Assembly (NCBI RefSeq): GCF_014648475.1 | Contig: NZ_BMRE01000002.1 | Coordinates: forward strand, 434,001-498,000 | Source of the DNA: Lentzea flava | Lineage (GTDB): Bacteria; Actinomycetota; Actinomycetes; Mycobacteriales; Pseudonocardiaceae | Direction: 5' to 3' | Length of the DNA: 64,000 nt | Shown here: positions 43,059-51,582 of the stretch, one piece after another | Position numbering within the stretch: position 1 is the stretch's first letter | How the letters are laid out: each line of letters begins with the position of its first letter | The notes under the pieces: model-generated | Told to the model about the DNA's origin: nothing | Database searches by the model: none | Seen by the model: only the letters and a program-made list of their open reading frames with translations | Program-made: the position numbers and the translations under genes

Positions 43059-44335
43059 GTGACGACAAGCCCCAGAACATCGGCGAGCTGAACCCGCTCA
43101 AGGCGACCGAGGAGTTCAAAGCAGAAGACCTGGCCGGGTTCTCCAACTTCGACAGTCCCACCCAGGCCTGGGATGCGGCCGGCATCTTCAGCAGCTCCGC
43201 GAACCTGATCTACGACACGGCCAAGGGCGACTGGACCGCCGCCCTTGGCGACCTTGCCGGCTTCGGTATGGATCTGCTCGGGTTCGTGACCAATCCGCTC
43301 GGCAGCCTTTTGTCCGCGGGCATCGGCTGGCTCATCGAGCACATCGCGTTCATCAAGGAGGCGCTCGACTTCGTGGCGGGTGACCCGGACGCCGTCAACG
43401 CGATCGCCACGACGTGGAACAACATCGCCAAGCGCATGCAGGAGACCGCGGACAAGTACATGAACACGCTCGGTGCGCTGTCCGGCGCACAGGGCACGGC
43501 GATCGACGGCTATCGCAAGGCTGTGCAGGACTTCTCGAACGTCGTGGCAGGGGGCGCCAGCCATGCCACTTCCGCCGCACAGGCGATGACTGTGGCCGCG
43601 TCCGCAGTGGGTGTGGTTCGTGGCGCGATCCGGGACGCCATCGCGACCTTCATCTCCAACACGATCATCAAGTTCGCTGCCGCCACCGCGCTCGCACCCG
43701 TCACGTTCGGTGCTTCGGAGGCGGCGTTCATCGCTGACACGGTCGCCCAGGGCGCGATCACCGCGGGCAAGAACGCGAAGAAGATCAGCAAGGTCGTCAA
43801 GCAGCTTGACAAGGTTGCCGACGAGGCCAAGAACTCGCGCAACTTGCTCAAGGGCACGACGAAGAACCTCGAGAAGACCGTCACCAACTACAACCGAGAC
43901 GCGGTGAAACACGCGAACAAGGCGTTGAACGCAGCGAAGAAGGCGCAGGCCGGCAAGCTCGACGCCGACGACGCCAGGCTGTTGAGAGAACTCGGCGAGC
44001 AGGGCGAGAAGCTCAAAGGTGACAGGAAGGAAGCGATCGACTCGCTGGTCGGCACCCGCACTGGCAACCTGCGCGAACGCATGGGCACAGACGATCCTCG
44101 CCTGGACAACGCAAACGACATGCTCGAACGCGAAGTTGGGCCCACGGGTGTTCCGAAGTATCCCAAGATTCTCGGTAACGCGGTGGTTCAGGAGTGGAGC
44201 GACCAGACGCATCGCGAGGCGGACGGTCAGGTCAAGCAGGAGGAGAAAGACGAAGCCTGGCGCCGCTACTGGGAGGAGCAACGCGGCAACGTCGGCAAAA
44301 CGGGCCCGTTCAAACGCCTGGAAGGCGACCTGTGA
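43055..44335 (+). CDS. Long WXG100-like secreted effector candidate
   Basis: A 426-residue protein. The N-terminal part (about 20-220) is a bundle with hydrophobic glycine-rich segments (LAGFGMDLLGFVTNPLG, LSAGIGWLIEHIAFI) and a WXG-type helical hairpin near ATTWNNIAKRMQETADKY. Residues 225-330 are a Lys/Ala-rich coiled coil. The C-terminus (GPTGVPKYPKILG, then EWSDQTHREADGQ and a charged tail) contains no toxin signature that I recognise. The overall layout is that of LXG/WXG polymorphic effectors. It is coupled to both neighbours by 4-bp overlaps. Confidence 0.72.
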   Translation: MSDDKPQNIGELNPLKATEEFKAEDLAGFSNFDSPTQAWDAAGIFSSSANLIYDTAKGDWTAALGDLAGFGMDLLGFVTNPLGSLLSAGIGWLIEHIAFIKEALDFVAGDPDAVNAIATTWNNIAKRMQETADKYMNTLGALSGAQGTAIDGYRKAVQDFSNVVAGGASHATSAAQAMTVAASAVGVVRGAIRDAIATFISNTIIKFAAATALAPVTFGASEAAFIADTVAQGAITAGKNAKKISKVVKQLDKVADEAKNSRNLLKGTTKNLEKTVTNYNRDAVKHANKALNAAKKAQAGKLDADDARLLRELGEQGEKLKGDRKEAIDSLVGTRTGNLRERMGTDDPRLDNANDMLEREVGPTGVPKYPKILGNAVVQEWSDQTHREADGQVKQEEKDEAWRRYWEEQRGNVGKTGPFKRLEGDL

Positions 44336-45537
44336 TCGAACCGTTCGTTCGCAGGACGGCCGGGCTGCTGCTGATCGTGTTCGGCGCCGTTCTCACGCTG
44401 GTGGTGGCAGCACGACTCGCGGAATGGGAGAACGTCCTCGCCGCTCGGAGTTCGGTGCAGCCGCTCGGAGTTCGCGACATGGCAACCGGGGGCATCGCGT
44501 TCTGGGCGGTCACGGTCACCGGGCTGTGGTGGCATCGCCGTCGCATGCCGATGTGGCGGATCTGGAGTCGCTGGGCCACGTTCCCAGGTCTGTTCAGCGC
44601 CGTGTTCGAGGGCCTGCAGATCACGGTTGATCGAGGCAGGCCGATCGCGTTGGTCGTCGCGGCCGGGCTGGGCGTGGTGTGCTGGACGCTGGGCGAAGCG
44701 GTCGTGCTCGTCACCACCAGGCCCGTCACCGCTGGCTTGCTCGCGTCGCGGCTGGAAATCCCGTTCCCAACCCGAGGTCTCAAGGCACGTCTGTGTGTCC
44801 GGGAAGATCGGCTGGTACTGGACAGCCTGACGTCCCGCCGGAAGCGGTCACGTGACGTGATCGCGGTGCCGTGGCAGGCGCTTCGGTCGATCGAGCTGGT
44901 CAACGTCGAACGGGAGACGGTCTGCCAGGTGCTGGTGTACTCCGGCACGCCGCAGGCGAACGCACGCGAGTTCGACGTGACTCCCGGGCCCGCGTTGCAC
45001 ATCGTCGGCACCGCGCGCGAACTGCTCGTGCCGGTCACCGATCGGGTCGCACGCACCGTGCTCCGTGCGGTCGAAGTTCGATCAGCTGGCGCACAAGTCG
45101 ACGAGAACGAACTCGCCGAGGACGAGTGGCGCAGGAAAAGCAGTGCCCGGAGGACCAACGCACTCTCCCGCACTCAACGCCGCACCGGCGTCCACTACCG
45201 CACCGACTACCGGCCCTACGGCATGATCCCGGTGGCGGCCTTCCTGCTCATGCCGTCCTTCATGCTGACCGGGATGGTGATGTCCCTGATCAGCGGATCG
45301 AAGAAGCTGCAGAAACAGTTCTACGTCGTGGACGGCGTCGTGAACCCCTGGAACGTCGTGATTCTCGCTGTGGCCTCCATCGGGTTCCTGTATTTCCTGT
45401 ATCGCTCGGTGGTCAAGAGCTTCTTGAGGTTCATGGAAGGGCAGTACTACATCGAGGCATACCCCGAACCTCCCGCTAGGTCGAAGACTGAGACTGTGCC
45501 CGGCTCCGGCAGCCGCAAGAAGAAGCGACGACGATGA
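44332..45537 (+). CDS. Membrane protein of unknown function in the type VII-like cassette
   Basis: A 401-residue protein. Predicted membrane helices lie near residues 9-27, 48-66, 82-98, 105-124, about 300-322 and about 344-362. Between them a large cytoplasmic region (about 140-290) contains PH-like strands (CVREDRLVLDSL, VPWQALRSIELVNV, VCQVLVYSGTP) and a basic segment (RRKSSARRTNALSRTQRR). The C-terminus is Lys/Arg-rich (SRKKKRRR). GTG 44332 overlaps the stop of the effector candidate. It could be an immunity protein, an export accessory or unrelated; nothing decides this. Confidence 0.65.
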   Translation: MIEPFVRRTAGLLLIVFGAVLTLVVAARLAEWENVLAARSSVQPLGVRDMATGGIAFWAVTVTGLWWHRRRMPMWRIWSRWATFPGLFSAVFEGLQITVDRGRPIALVVAAGLGVVCWTLGEAVVLVTTRPVTAGLLASRLEIPFPTRGLKARLCVREDRLVLDSLTSRRKRSRDVIAVPWQALRSIELVNVERETVCQVLVYSGTPQANAREFDVTPGPALHIVGTARELLVPVTDRVARTVLRAVEVRSAGAQVDENELAEDEWRRKSSARRTNALSRTQRRTGVHYRTDYRPYGMIPVAAFLLMPSFMLTGMVMSLISGSKKLQKQFYVVDGVVNPWNVVILAVASIGFLYFLYRSVVKSFLRFMEGQYYIEAYPEPPARSKTETVPGSGSRKKKRRR

Positions 45538-45969
45538 GCCATGGCCGTCGTGACTACTTCGAGGAACGAGGTACGCGGCGCTAGTGAGCTTGGCGCTCAG
45601 CCAGCCAGTGGTTGATTTCGGTCAGGTCTGCGGCAGAGACCGGATCAAAACCTTCGACGTACTCGTCCGAGTAGCACTTGATGATGCGGACGCCATGCTC
45701 TGGCCGCCTGGTCACTGAGGCAGGCTGATCGAGACCACTCGGTCGGGTGACGCGGGTGGCCGGTTGTTAGAGGGGCAATGTGAGCAAGCCACCGTTTTCT
45801 ACTGCTGACGGAGGCGGGCGGCAAACGATTCCACAGTGGTTGATCTGCGGAAACATATGAAGAAATCTGCATGACCGGTCGTCGCACCACGTACGCCGTT
45901 CGGCGCGGACAGAGGCCATTCGCCGACGCGACGGACCGCTCACACGGTCTGAATCGCCACACTCGAAGG
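45538..45969. other. Region with no large gene at the right end of the island
   Basis: 432 bp between the membrane protein gene and the SDR gene. The only protein-like frame is the 44-codon one at 45581-45715 on the - strand, listed separately. The + strand has short frames with no ribosome sites. The base composition drops in GC around 45780-45870, which may hold the SDR promoter. No copy of the tRNA-Arg 3' end is visible here. Confidence 0.5.
45581..45715 (-). CDS. Small protein or gene remnant (44 aa)
   Basis: The frame from GTG 45715 to TAG 45581 reads VTRRPEHGVRIIKCYSDEY then VEGFDPVSAADLTEINHWL and AERQAH. Composition and order (strand, turn, amphipathic C-terminal helix) look natural, so it is coding-like, but no ribosome site precedes the GTG. 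It may be the C-terminal end of a deleted gene. No family was recognised. Confidence 0.35.
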   Translation of the reverse strand: MTRRPEHGVRIIKCYSDEYVEGFDPVSAADLTEINHWLAERQAH

Positions 45970-46797
45970 ATGGCGATTCTGGCGGGTAAGGCCGTGGTGG
46001 TCACCGGTGCCGGGCAGGGTTTGGGTCGGGCGTTCGCCACCCACGCAGCCCACAACGGGGCTGCAGTGGTGATCAACGACGTCGACGAGCGGCTCGCCAA
46101 GCAGGTTGCCGATCTCATCACCCTCCAGGGTGGCAAGGCCGTCGTCAGCCCTGGGCCGGTGCAGGATCCCGAGCAGGCGCAGGCCGCGGTCGACACCTGC
46201 ACGGCGGCGTTCGGGCGGATCGACGGGCTCGTCAACAACGCCGGCATCCGCTACCAGGCCGAGCTCGGGCAGGACGACCCCGCGAGGATGCGCGAGCTCA
46301 TCGAGATCAACGTCCTCGGCACGCTCTACTGCACCAACGCGGCCGTGCAGAGCATGCGGCGCGGGTCGATCGTCAACCTCGGGTCGGTCGCGATGGTCGG
46401 GCAGCCGGCGGCCGTGGCCTACAGCGCGTCCAAGGGGGCGATCGCGAGCATCACGGCTGGTGCGGCCGCCGAGCTGCAGGAGAAGGGGATCCGGGTCAAC
46501 GCCGTGTGCCCGATCGCGTCGACGCGGATGTCGGTCGCCGACACCAAGGCCGTACCGAGTGGGCCGCCGGAGACGATCGCGCCGCTCGTCACGTACCTGC
46601 TCAGCGACCACGCGGCGAAGATCACCGGGCAGCTCATCCGGTTTGCCAACGGGGCGTTGCACGTCATGGGGCAGACGAGCCCGAAGGGACCTGTCCTGGA
46701 AAACGACGAGTGGGACGTCGACAGCATCGCCGAGGCTTTCGAACGGCAGCTGGAGCCCGAGGACCCCGCGTGGGTGCGTTGGGGTGTCGCGCGGTGA
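45970..46797 (+). CDS. SDR family NAD(P)-dependent oxidoreductase
   Basis: A 275-residue classical short-chain dehydrogenase. VVVTGAGQGLGRAFA is the cofactor loop, NNAGIRY the NNAG motif, LGSVAMVG carries the catalytic Ser, and YSASKGAIAS the Tyr-x-x-x-Lys pair. INDVDERL after strand 2 with an acidic residue suggests NAD rather than NADP. A roughly 35-residue C-terminal extension (LENDEWDVDSIAEAFER) is found in SDRs acting on acyl or steroid substrates. ATG 45970 gives the natural domain start; the in-frame extension to 45871 has poor composition. The substrate is unknown. Confidence 0.9.
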   Translation: MAILAGKAVVVTGAGQGLGRAFATHAAHNGAAVVINDVDERLAKQVADLITLQGGKAVVSPGPVQDPEQAQAAVDTCTAAFGRIDGLVNNAGIRYQAELGQDDPARMRELIEINVLGTLYCTNAAVQSMRRGSIVNLGSVAMVGQPAAVAYSASKGAIASITAGAAAELQEKGIRVNAVCPIASTRMSVADTKAVPSGPPETIAPLVTYLLSDHAAKITGQLIRFANGALHVMGQTSPKGPVLENDEWDVDSIAEAFERQLEPEDPAWVRWGVAR

Positions 46798-46819
46798 CGC
46801 GACCGGGCAGAGTGGCCGC

Positions 46820-47146
46820 GTGGAGCAGCGGGAGATCATGCAGCGGGCGCTCGGCGTCCTGACGCTCACCTACGACGCCGACGAGTCCAACGACTACCTG
46901 CGCACTGCCCTCAAGACGTTGCAGGAGGGCGTGTTCAGCTACGAGGTCAAGGTCGACGGCGACCTGAACGAGGCCGGCGCGCAGGCGCTCAAGCAGGCGA
47001 TGGACCAGGTGTTGTCGCAGTTCGGGTGGTTCACCGCGGGGCTGCTCTACGCCTTCCGCGGTGTCGCGCAGGCGTACGAGAACGACTGCGAGGACGCCGA
47101 CGTGAAGGAGATCCTCCGGCAGCTGGCCCTCAGGCTCGCCGACTGA
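46820..47146 (+). CDS. Conserved-looking small helical protein, unknown function
   Basis: A 108-residue, mostly helical acidic protein: EIMQRALGVLTLTYDADESN, then a Lys/Glu helix and GWFTAGLLYAFRGVAQAYEN. It has good GC3 bias and sits 22 bp after the SDR gene, possibly cotranscribed. GTG 46820 is assumed; ATG 46838 is an alternative. The last 17 bp overlap the convergent serine hydrolase gene. No family was recognised. Confidence 0.6.
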   Translation: MEQREIMQRALGVLTLTYDADESNDYLRTALKTLQEGVFSYEVKVDGDLNEAGAQALKQAMDQVLSQFGWFTAGLLYAFRGVAQAYENDCEDADVKEILRQLALRLAD

Positions 47147-47951
47147 CCAGTTCGGCGCGGACGCCGTCGGAGAACGGCGTCCACGCCTCGACCGCCCACG
47201 GTCCGAAACGCAGATCCGTCAACGCGACGCAGGCCGCGGAAATGTCCGGGTCGACCCACAGGAACGTGCCGGACTGCCCGAAGTGGCCGAACGTCCTGGG
47301 CGAGAAGGAAAGTCCAGTCCAGTGCGGTGACTTGCCATCACGGATTTCGAAACCGAGACCCCAGTCGTTCGGCTTCTGCATGCCGTAACCGGGCAGAACG
47401 CCGTTCAGGCCGGGAAACACCACCGAAGTCGCCTCGCGCACCAGCTCCGCGGAAACCAGTTTCGGCGACAACAACTCGGCGGCGAACAACGCCAGGTCGG
47501 CGGCGCAGGATTCGGCACCGGCGCCCGCCGAGCCGACCAATGCCGAGGAATTCATTCCCAGCGGCGCGAAAACGGCCTCGTGCAAATACGTGGCGAACGG
47601 CATCTCGCAGGCGTCGCCCACGAACGAGGCCAGCACGTCGAAGCCCGCGTTCGAGTAGATCCGGCGAGTCCCCGGCGCGGCCTGCACCTCCGGCTTGTCG
47701 AACGCGTACCCGGCGGTGTGCGCGATCAGGTGCCGCACGGTGGCACCGGGAGGCCCGGCCGGCTGGTCCCACTCGACCGCGCCCTCCTCGACGGCCACCA
47801 GGACCGCGTAGGACGTCAGCAGCTTCGTCACCGACGCGAGCGGGAACACGCGCTGCTGATCGCCCAACGAGCCCACCACAGCGCCCGACGAGACCACGGC
47901 CACCGCGACGTTCGAGGCGGGCCACGACGCCGCCACTTCCACGCTCTGCAT
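47130..47951 (-). CDS. Serine hydrolase of the beta-lactamase/D-Ala-D-Ala carboxypeptidase fold (class C-like)
   Basis: A 273-residue protein without a signal peptide. The motifs are SVTK (Ser40, Lys43), IYSNAGF (Tyr99-Ser-Asn101) and HFGQSGTF, which replace SxxK, YxN and HxG. It is short for class C enzymes (usually about 350), as seen in esterase-like cytoplasmic members. It may cleave small esters or amides; true beta-lactamase activity is unlikely without export. ATG 47951 is followed upstream by TAACGT at 7 nt, on the palindrome shared with rnz. Confidence 0.88.
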   Translation of the reverse strand: MQSVEVAASWPASNVAVAVVSSGAVVGSLGDQQRVFPLASVTKLLTSYAVLVAVEEGAVEWDQPAGPPGATVRHLIAHTAGYAFDKPEVQAAPGTRRIYSNAGFDVLASFVGDACEMPFATYLHEAVFAPLGMNSSALVGSAGAGAESCAADLALFAAELLSPKLVSAELVREATSVVFPGLNGVLPGYGMQKPNDWGLGFEIRDGKSPHWTGLSFSPRTFGHFGQSGTFLWVDPDISAACVALTDLRFGPWAVEAWTPFSDGVRAELVSRRA

Positions 47952-47957
47952 GGGACA

Positions 47958-47969
47958 GACGTTAACGTC
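47958..47969. promoter_or_regulatory. Palindromic bidirectional -10 element GACGTTAACGTC
   Basis: A perfect 12-bp palindrome lies in the 23-bp space between two divergent start codons. TAACGT read on the + strand is 6 nt before the rnz GTG (47975), and TAACGT read on the - strand is 7 nt before the serine hydrolase ATG (47951). Both genes appear leaderless and must compete for overlapping -10 boxes. Confidence 0.5.
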
Positions 47970-47974
47970 AGGGG

Positions 47975-48886
47975 GTGACAGTCCGGGAACTGATCGTCCT
48001 GGGAACGGCCAGCCAGGTTCCCACGCGCCAGCGCAACCACAACGGCTATCTGCTGAGGTGGGACGGCGAGGGCTTCCTCTTCGACCCCGGCGACGGGTCG
48101 CAGCGGCAGCTGCTGCGGTCGGGCGCGGCTGCGAGCGACATCACGCGGATCTGCATCACCCACTTCCACGGCGACCACTGCCTGGGCGTGCCGGGCATCG
48201 TGCAGCGGCTCAGCCTCGACCGGGTGCCGCACACCGTCCACGCCCACTTCCCGCGGTCCGGCGCCCACTTCTTCGAACGCCTCCGCTACGCCAGCGCCTT
48301 CTACGACGCCGCGGACGTCAAGGAAGAGCCCGTGGCGGAGGACGGCCTCGTCGCCGAGGGCAAGTTCGGCAGGCTGGAGGCGTACCGGCTCGACCACGGC
48401 ATCGACAGCTTCGGCTACCGCCTGGTCGAACCCGACGGCCACCGCATGCTCCCCGACAAGCTCAAGGAGCACGGCATCCACGGCCCGCAGGTCCGCGCGC
48501 TCCAGCAGGACGGCGTGTTCAACGGCGTCAGGCTCGAAGACGTCAGCGAGCCGCGCAAGGGCCAGAGGTTCGCCTTCGTCATGGACACCAGGCTCTGCGA
48601 CAACGTCTACGAGCTCGCGGACCAGGCCGACCTGCTCGTCATCGAGTCGACCTACCTGGCCCGCGACACGAAGCTCGCGGGCGACCACGGCCACCTCACC
48701 GCGCAGCAGGCCGCCCGCGTCGCGCGGGACTGCAGGGTCCGCAAGCTCGTCCTCACCCACTTCTCCCAGCGCTACGAGAACCCGGCCGAGTTCCACGCCG
48801 AGGCGGCGGTGGAGTTCGACGGCGAGATCGTCATCGCGAGGGACCTCGATCGGGTGCCGGTGCCGAAGCGAGCCACTGGTCGCTGA
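47975..48886 (+). CDS. rnz: Ribonuclease Z
   Basis: A 303-residue metallo-beta-lactamase-fold RNase that removes 3' trailers from tRNA precursors. [11 protein letters not shown] gives His63, His65, Asp67, His68; [12 protein letters not shown] is the RNase Z-specific His loop; [10 protein letters not shown] holds the bridging Asp; [12 protein letters not shown] and LTHFSQRY complete the zinc ligands and exosite-side motif. Most tRNA genes here lack an encoded CCA, consistent with a need for this enzyme. GTG 47975 is likely leaderless. The 3' end overlaps the convergent epimerase gene by 56 bp. Confidence 0.93.
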   Translation: MTVRELIVLGTASQVPTRQRNHNGYLLRWDGEGFLFDPGDGSQRQLLRSGAAASDITRICITHFHGDHCLGVPGIVQRLSLDRVPHTVHAHFPRSGAHFFERLRYASAFYDAADVKEEPVAEDGLVAEGKFGRLEAYRLDHGIDSFGYRLVEPDGHRMLPDKLKEHGIHGPQVRALQQDGVFNGVRLEDVSEPRKGQRFAFVMDTRLCDNVYELADQADLLVIESTYLARDTKLAGDHGHLTAQQAARVARDCRVRKLVLTHFSQRYENPAEFHAEAAVEFDGEIVIARDLDRVPVPKRATGR

Positions 48887-49688
48887 CGATCTCGTGCAGC
48901 GACGAGTGGCAGGGCTTCCACCCCAGCGCCTGCAGCCGTGACACGTCGGCCCGCTGGAACCGCACCTCACCGGGATGCGCCGGTCGCCACGTCACGTCCA
49001 CGGACCGCCCGGAGACCTCCTCCACGGCACCGAGGACGTCCCGGACGGACGCCGGCGTGGCCCCGACGTTGTAGACCGCCGACTCGCCGACCGCGCAGGC
49101 CTCCAGCGCCACGACGAACGCGGACGCGACGTCCCGCACGTTCACGAAGTCGCGCACGGCCGTCCCGTCGCCGTAGACCTCCATCCCCGGCACGGCACCG
49201 GCGGCCGCGGCCACGGCACGCGTGATCACCCGAGTGGTGTCGGTGTCACCACCTCCAGCGACGTTGAACAGACGCAGAGTGGTCGCCCCGATCCGTCCTG
49301 ACCGCGCCGCCCACGCCACCAGGTCCTCGGCGGCGGCCTTGGAAGCGGCGTAGGGGGACGACGGTTCCCGAGGAGATTCCTCGGTCAGCGGAAGATCCGA
49401 GGGCCGGTACACGCCCGCAGTCGACGCGAGCAGGAATCGCTGACCCTCCAACGCCTGCAGCAGGTTGAGCGTGCCGCCGACGTTCACCGCGTAGTACGAG
49501 AGCGGATCTTCGAAAGACTCCCGCACGCGGCCGAGACCGGCCAGGTGGATGACGGCGTCGGCGTCGATCGACCCGAACGGCTCGGAGAGCCGTTGACGCG
49601 ACGAAACGGGTTCATGCCCGTGAACCTGCAGCTCACGCACCACGGCACGGCCCACGTACCCCGTCGCACCGGTCACCAGAACTCGCAC
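48831..49688 (-). CDS. NAD-dependent epimerase/dehydratase (GalE-like)
   Basis: A 285-residue extended [18 protein letters not shown] is the NAD loop, [15 protein letters not shown] and [13 protein letters not shown] follow the UDP-sugar epimerase pattern, STAGVYRP holds the catalytic Ser/Thr, and [12 protein letters not shown] the Yxxx[15 protein letters not shown] and [11 protein letters not shown] match UDP-glucose 4-epimerase-like members. It is shorter than GalE (about 330). UDP-sugar interconversion for envelope glycans is a plausible role; specificity is unknown. GTG 49688 has TAGGGT 6 nt upstream. Confidence 0.88.
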   Translation of the reverse strand: MRVLVTGATGYVGRAVVRELQVHGHEPVSSRQRLSEPFGSIDADAVIHLAGLGRVRESFEDPLSYYAVNVGGTLNLLQALEGQRFLLASTAGVYRPSDLPLTEESPREPSSPYAASKAAAEDLVAWAARSGRIGATTLRLFNVAGGGDTDTTRVITRAVAAAAGAVPGMEVYGDGTAVRDFVNVRDVASAFVVALEACAVGESAVYNVGATPASVRDVLGAVEEVSGRSVDVTWRPAHPGEVRFQRADVSRLQALGWKPCHSSLHEIVSDQWLASAPAPDRGPSR

Positions 49689-49694
49689 AAGTTG

Positions 49695-49700
49695 ACCCTA
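49695..49700 (-). promoter_or_regulatory. -10 box TAGGGT of the leaderless epimerase gene
   Basis: On the - strand TAGGGT, 6 nt, GTG 49688; no ribosome site is present. Confidence 0.4.
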
Positions 49701-49733
49701 AAGGTCGACCGGGGTTGCGCCGATAACACACGA

Positions 49734-49961
49734 GTGAGTTACCCCCATCGCGCTGTGCACACAAGCATCGCCGGACTCCTGCACGACGTCGCCGTGCACG
49801 AGTTCAAGCGGCAGGAGTTCCTGCGCAACGTGGCTGAGATCGTGGGAGTCGCACCCGCGCCTCAGTCAGCCGAGCTCACCGCTCCGCTTCCCGCGATCAA
49901 CCCCAAGCGCAGCTTCCTCAACCGCGTTGACCAGGTCCTCCGGGACGCGGCGCGCGCCTAG
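49734..49961 (+). CDS. Small basic hypothetical protein (75 aa)
   Basis: GTG 49734 to TAG 49961. The sequence VSYPHRAVHTSIAGLLHDVA, then helical EFKRQEFLRNVAEIVGV and a final NPKRSFLNRVDQVLRDAARA is mostly helical and coding-like. There is no clear ribosome site; GATAAC lies 7-12 nt upstream of the GTG. It is divergent from the epimerase gene by 45 bp. Function unknown. Confidence 0.55.
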   Translation: MSYPHRAVHTSIAGLLHDVAVHEFKRQEFLRNVAEIVGVAPAPQSAELTAPLPAINPKRSFLNRVDQVLRDAARA

Positions 49962-49998
49962 GGCGCACGCAGATCAACGACTGATCCACTTGCCGTGA

Positions 49999-50016
49999 GG
50001 CCCGCGAAAGCGGGCC
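49999..50016 (+). terminator. Short GC-rich hairpin with GAAA tetraloop
   Basis: GGCCCGC-GAAA-GCGGGCC is a perfect 7-bp stem, 37 bp after the stop of the small gene. Probably a terminator. Confidence 0.6.
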
Positions 50017-50144
50017 CGTCGCAAGATTCATCCGGCTGTTGCCGGACCGTGCTTCGACACACATACCGGGTGGCTCTACGCTACGCGTCACCCGGCGATC
50101 GCCGGTCGCATCCTTCTGCTTCTTCTCAAAGCGGGTTCTCGGCG

Positions 50145-51575
50145 ATGGATCATGTCTTCGCAGCGCTCAACGAGCGCTTGGGCGGGTTGTTCGGTGACCG
50201 GTTGGTCGTGCTGGCCGGTGGCACGCGTTTGGCGAAGCGTGCGCATGAGCTTCATGCGCTCGGTGCTCGCCATACGCTCGTGCTCGATACCGACGACCAT
50301 GCCCCGCTGCATGATTCGGAGATCGCCCGCTGGGTGTCTCTGGGCATCAAGGGCGGGTTCGTCGCGGTCGAGCAGCGCCGCCTCGGCAAGCTGCTGACCA
50401 AGCCGAGCGCCGAGGTGCGCGCGATCCTCAAGGACTTCGACCCGAAGGCCGAAGCCCTCGTGATCAGCACCCCGTACAACGAGATCGACACGTTCCAGGG
50501 CCGTCCCGTGCTCAACGCGCGCCAGCGCAAGTGGGTCGAGCTCGAGAACAAGACCACCATCGACGCGCTCTGGGACGAGCTGTCCGCTCGCCGCGCGCCC
50601 GCGATGGTGTTCGACCTCGACTTCGAACGTCTCTGGGGCGCCTCGGAGATCCTGGACCGCGGCGCCGGCGTCGTCTGGTCGGGTGACGGCCCCGCGATCA
50701 ACGGTGGTGCCAACTTCGTGCGCCGCGTGCGGTCGTACGAGGAGGCAAAGGAGGCCTTCGAGGTGCTCGCGCCCAAGTGCGAGCAGGTGCGCGTGATGCC
50801 GTTCCTGGAAGGCATTCCGGTGAGCGTGCACGGCATCGTGTTCCCCGACGGCACCGCGGTGCTGCGCCCGATCGAGATGGTCGTGCCGCGCCGCCAGGGC
50901 CAGGCCAAGTTCCTCTACGCGGGCTGCGCGTCCTACTACGACCCGCCCGTGTGGATCCGCGACGAGATGCGCAACCTGGCCCGCCGCGTCGGCGAGCACC
51001 TGCGCGAGACCGTCGGCTACCGCGGCACGTTCACGCTGGACGGCATCGCGACCGAGGACGGCTTCCTGCCGACCGAGATCAACACCCGCTACGGCGGTGC
51101 GATGGTGTGCTTCGAGGACGCCGTCCCGACCCTGCCGCTCGCTCTCGTCCAGGTCGCCCTGGTCGCCGGCTGGGACCTCGGCATCTCCTCGATGCAGTTC
51201 GAGGAGCTCGTCCTGCAGGCAGCGGACAACATCCGCTCCGGCGCGGTGGGCGCCAACGTGCGCGCCGTGCAGCCGACCCAGGTCGACGAGCGTCGCGTGA
51301 TCTTCACCGGCTGGGCGTGCCGCCTGGCGCACCCGGACGAGCCCGCGCACGCGACGCTGCGCCTGAGCCCGTCGCCGATCGGCGGCCGCCTGGACCTCGA
51401 CCTGCACCGCGAGAACATGCCCGTCGGTGCGCCCGTGGCAGCGCTGACGGTCGCGGCGTTCGCGCTGGCGGACCAGGAGTGGGGGACGGGCCTCGGTGCC
51501 CTGGAGCCCGCGATCGCCGTCGAGGACGAGACCCAGGTCGAGCAGGAGTTCATCGAAGAGGCCGTGATCGCCTAG
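50145..51575 (+). CDS. ATP-grasp domain protein
   Basis: A 476-residue protein with an N-terminal Rossmann-like domain (GDRLVVLAGGTRLAKRAHEL) and a central ATP-grasp fold (about 165-400). VVWSGDGPAINGGANFVRRV is the ATP-lid and Gly-rich loop region, VRVMPFLEGIPVSVHG gives the adenine/Mg region, and GTFTLDGIATEDGFLPTEINTR holds the metal-binding E-x-N (motif TEINTRYGGAM). It joins a carboxylate to an amine or thiol; the substrate is unknown. ATG 50145 follows a 14-bp palindrome CCGGCGATCGCCGG at 50092-50105, which may be in the 5' leader. The in-frame extension upstream lacks similarity. Confidence 0.82.
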   Translation: MDHVFAALNERLGGLFGDRLVVLAGGTRLAKRAHELHALGARHTLVLDTDDHAPLHDSEIARWVSLGIKGGFVAVEQRRLGKLLTKPSAEVRAILKDFDPKAEALVISTPYNEIDTFQGRPVLNARQRKWVELENKTTIDALWDELSARRAPAMVFDLDFERLWGASEILDRGAGVVWSGDGPAINGGANFVRRVRSYEEAKEAFEVLAPKCEQVRVMPFLEGIPVSVHGIVFPDGTAVLRPIEMVVPRRQGQAKFLYAGCASYYDPPVWIRDEMRNLARRVGEHLRETVGYRGTFTLDGIATEDGFLPTEINTRYGGAMVCFEDAVPTLPLALVQVALVAGWDLGISSMQFEELVLQAADNIRSGAVGANVRAVQPTQVDERRVIFTGWACRLAHPDEPAHATLRLSPSPIGGRLDLDLHRENMPVGAPVAALTVAAFALADQEWGTGLGALEPAIAVEDETQVEQEFIEEAVIA

Positions 51576-51582
51576 AGGTGCA

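Noticed and set aside
47130..47951. Beta-lactamase conferring antibiotic resistance
   Set aside because: No signal peptide and short length; motifs fit esterase-like cytoplasmic serine hydrolases as well.
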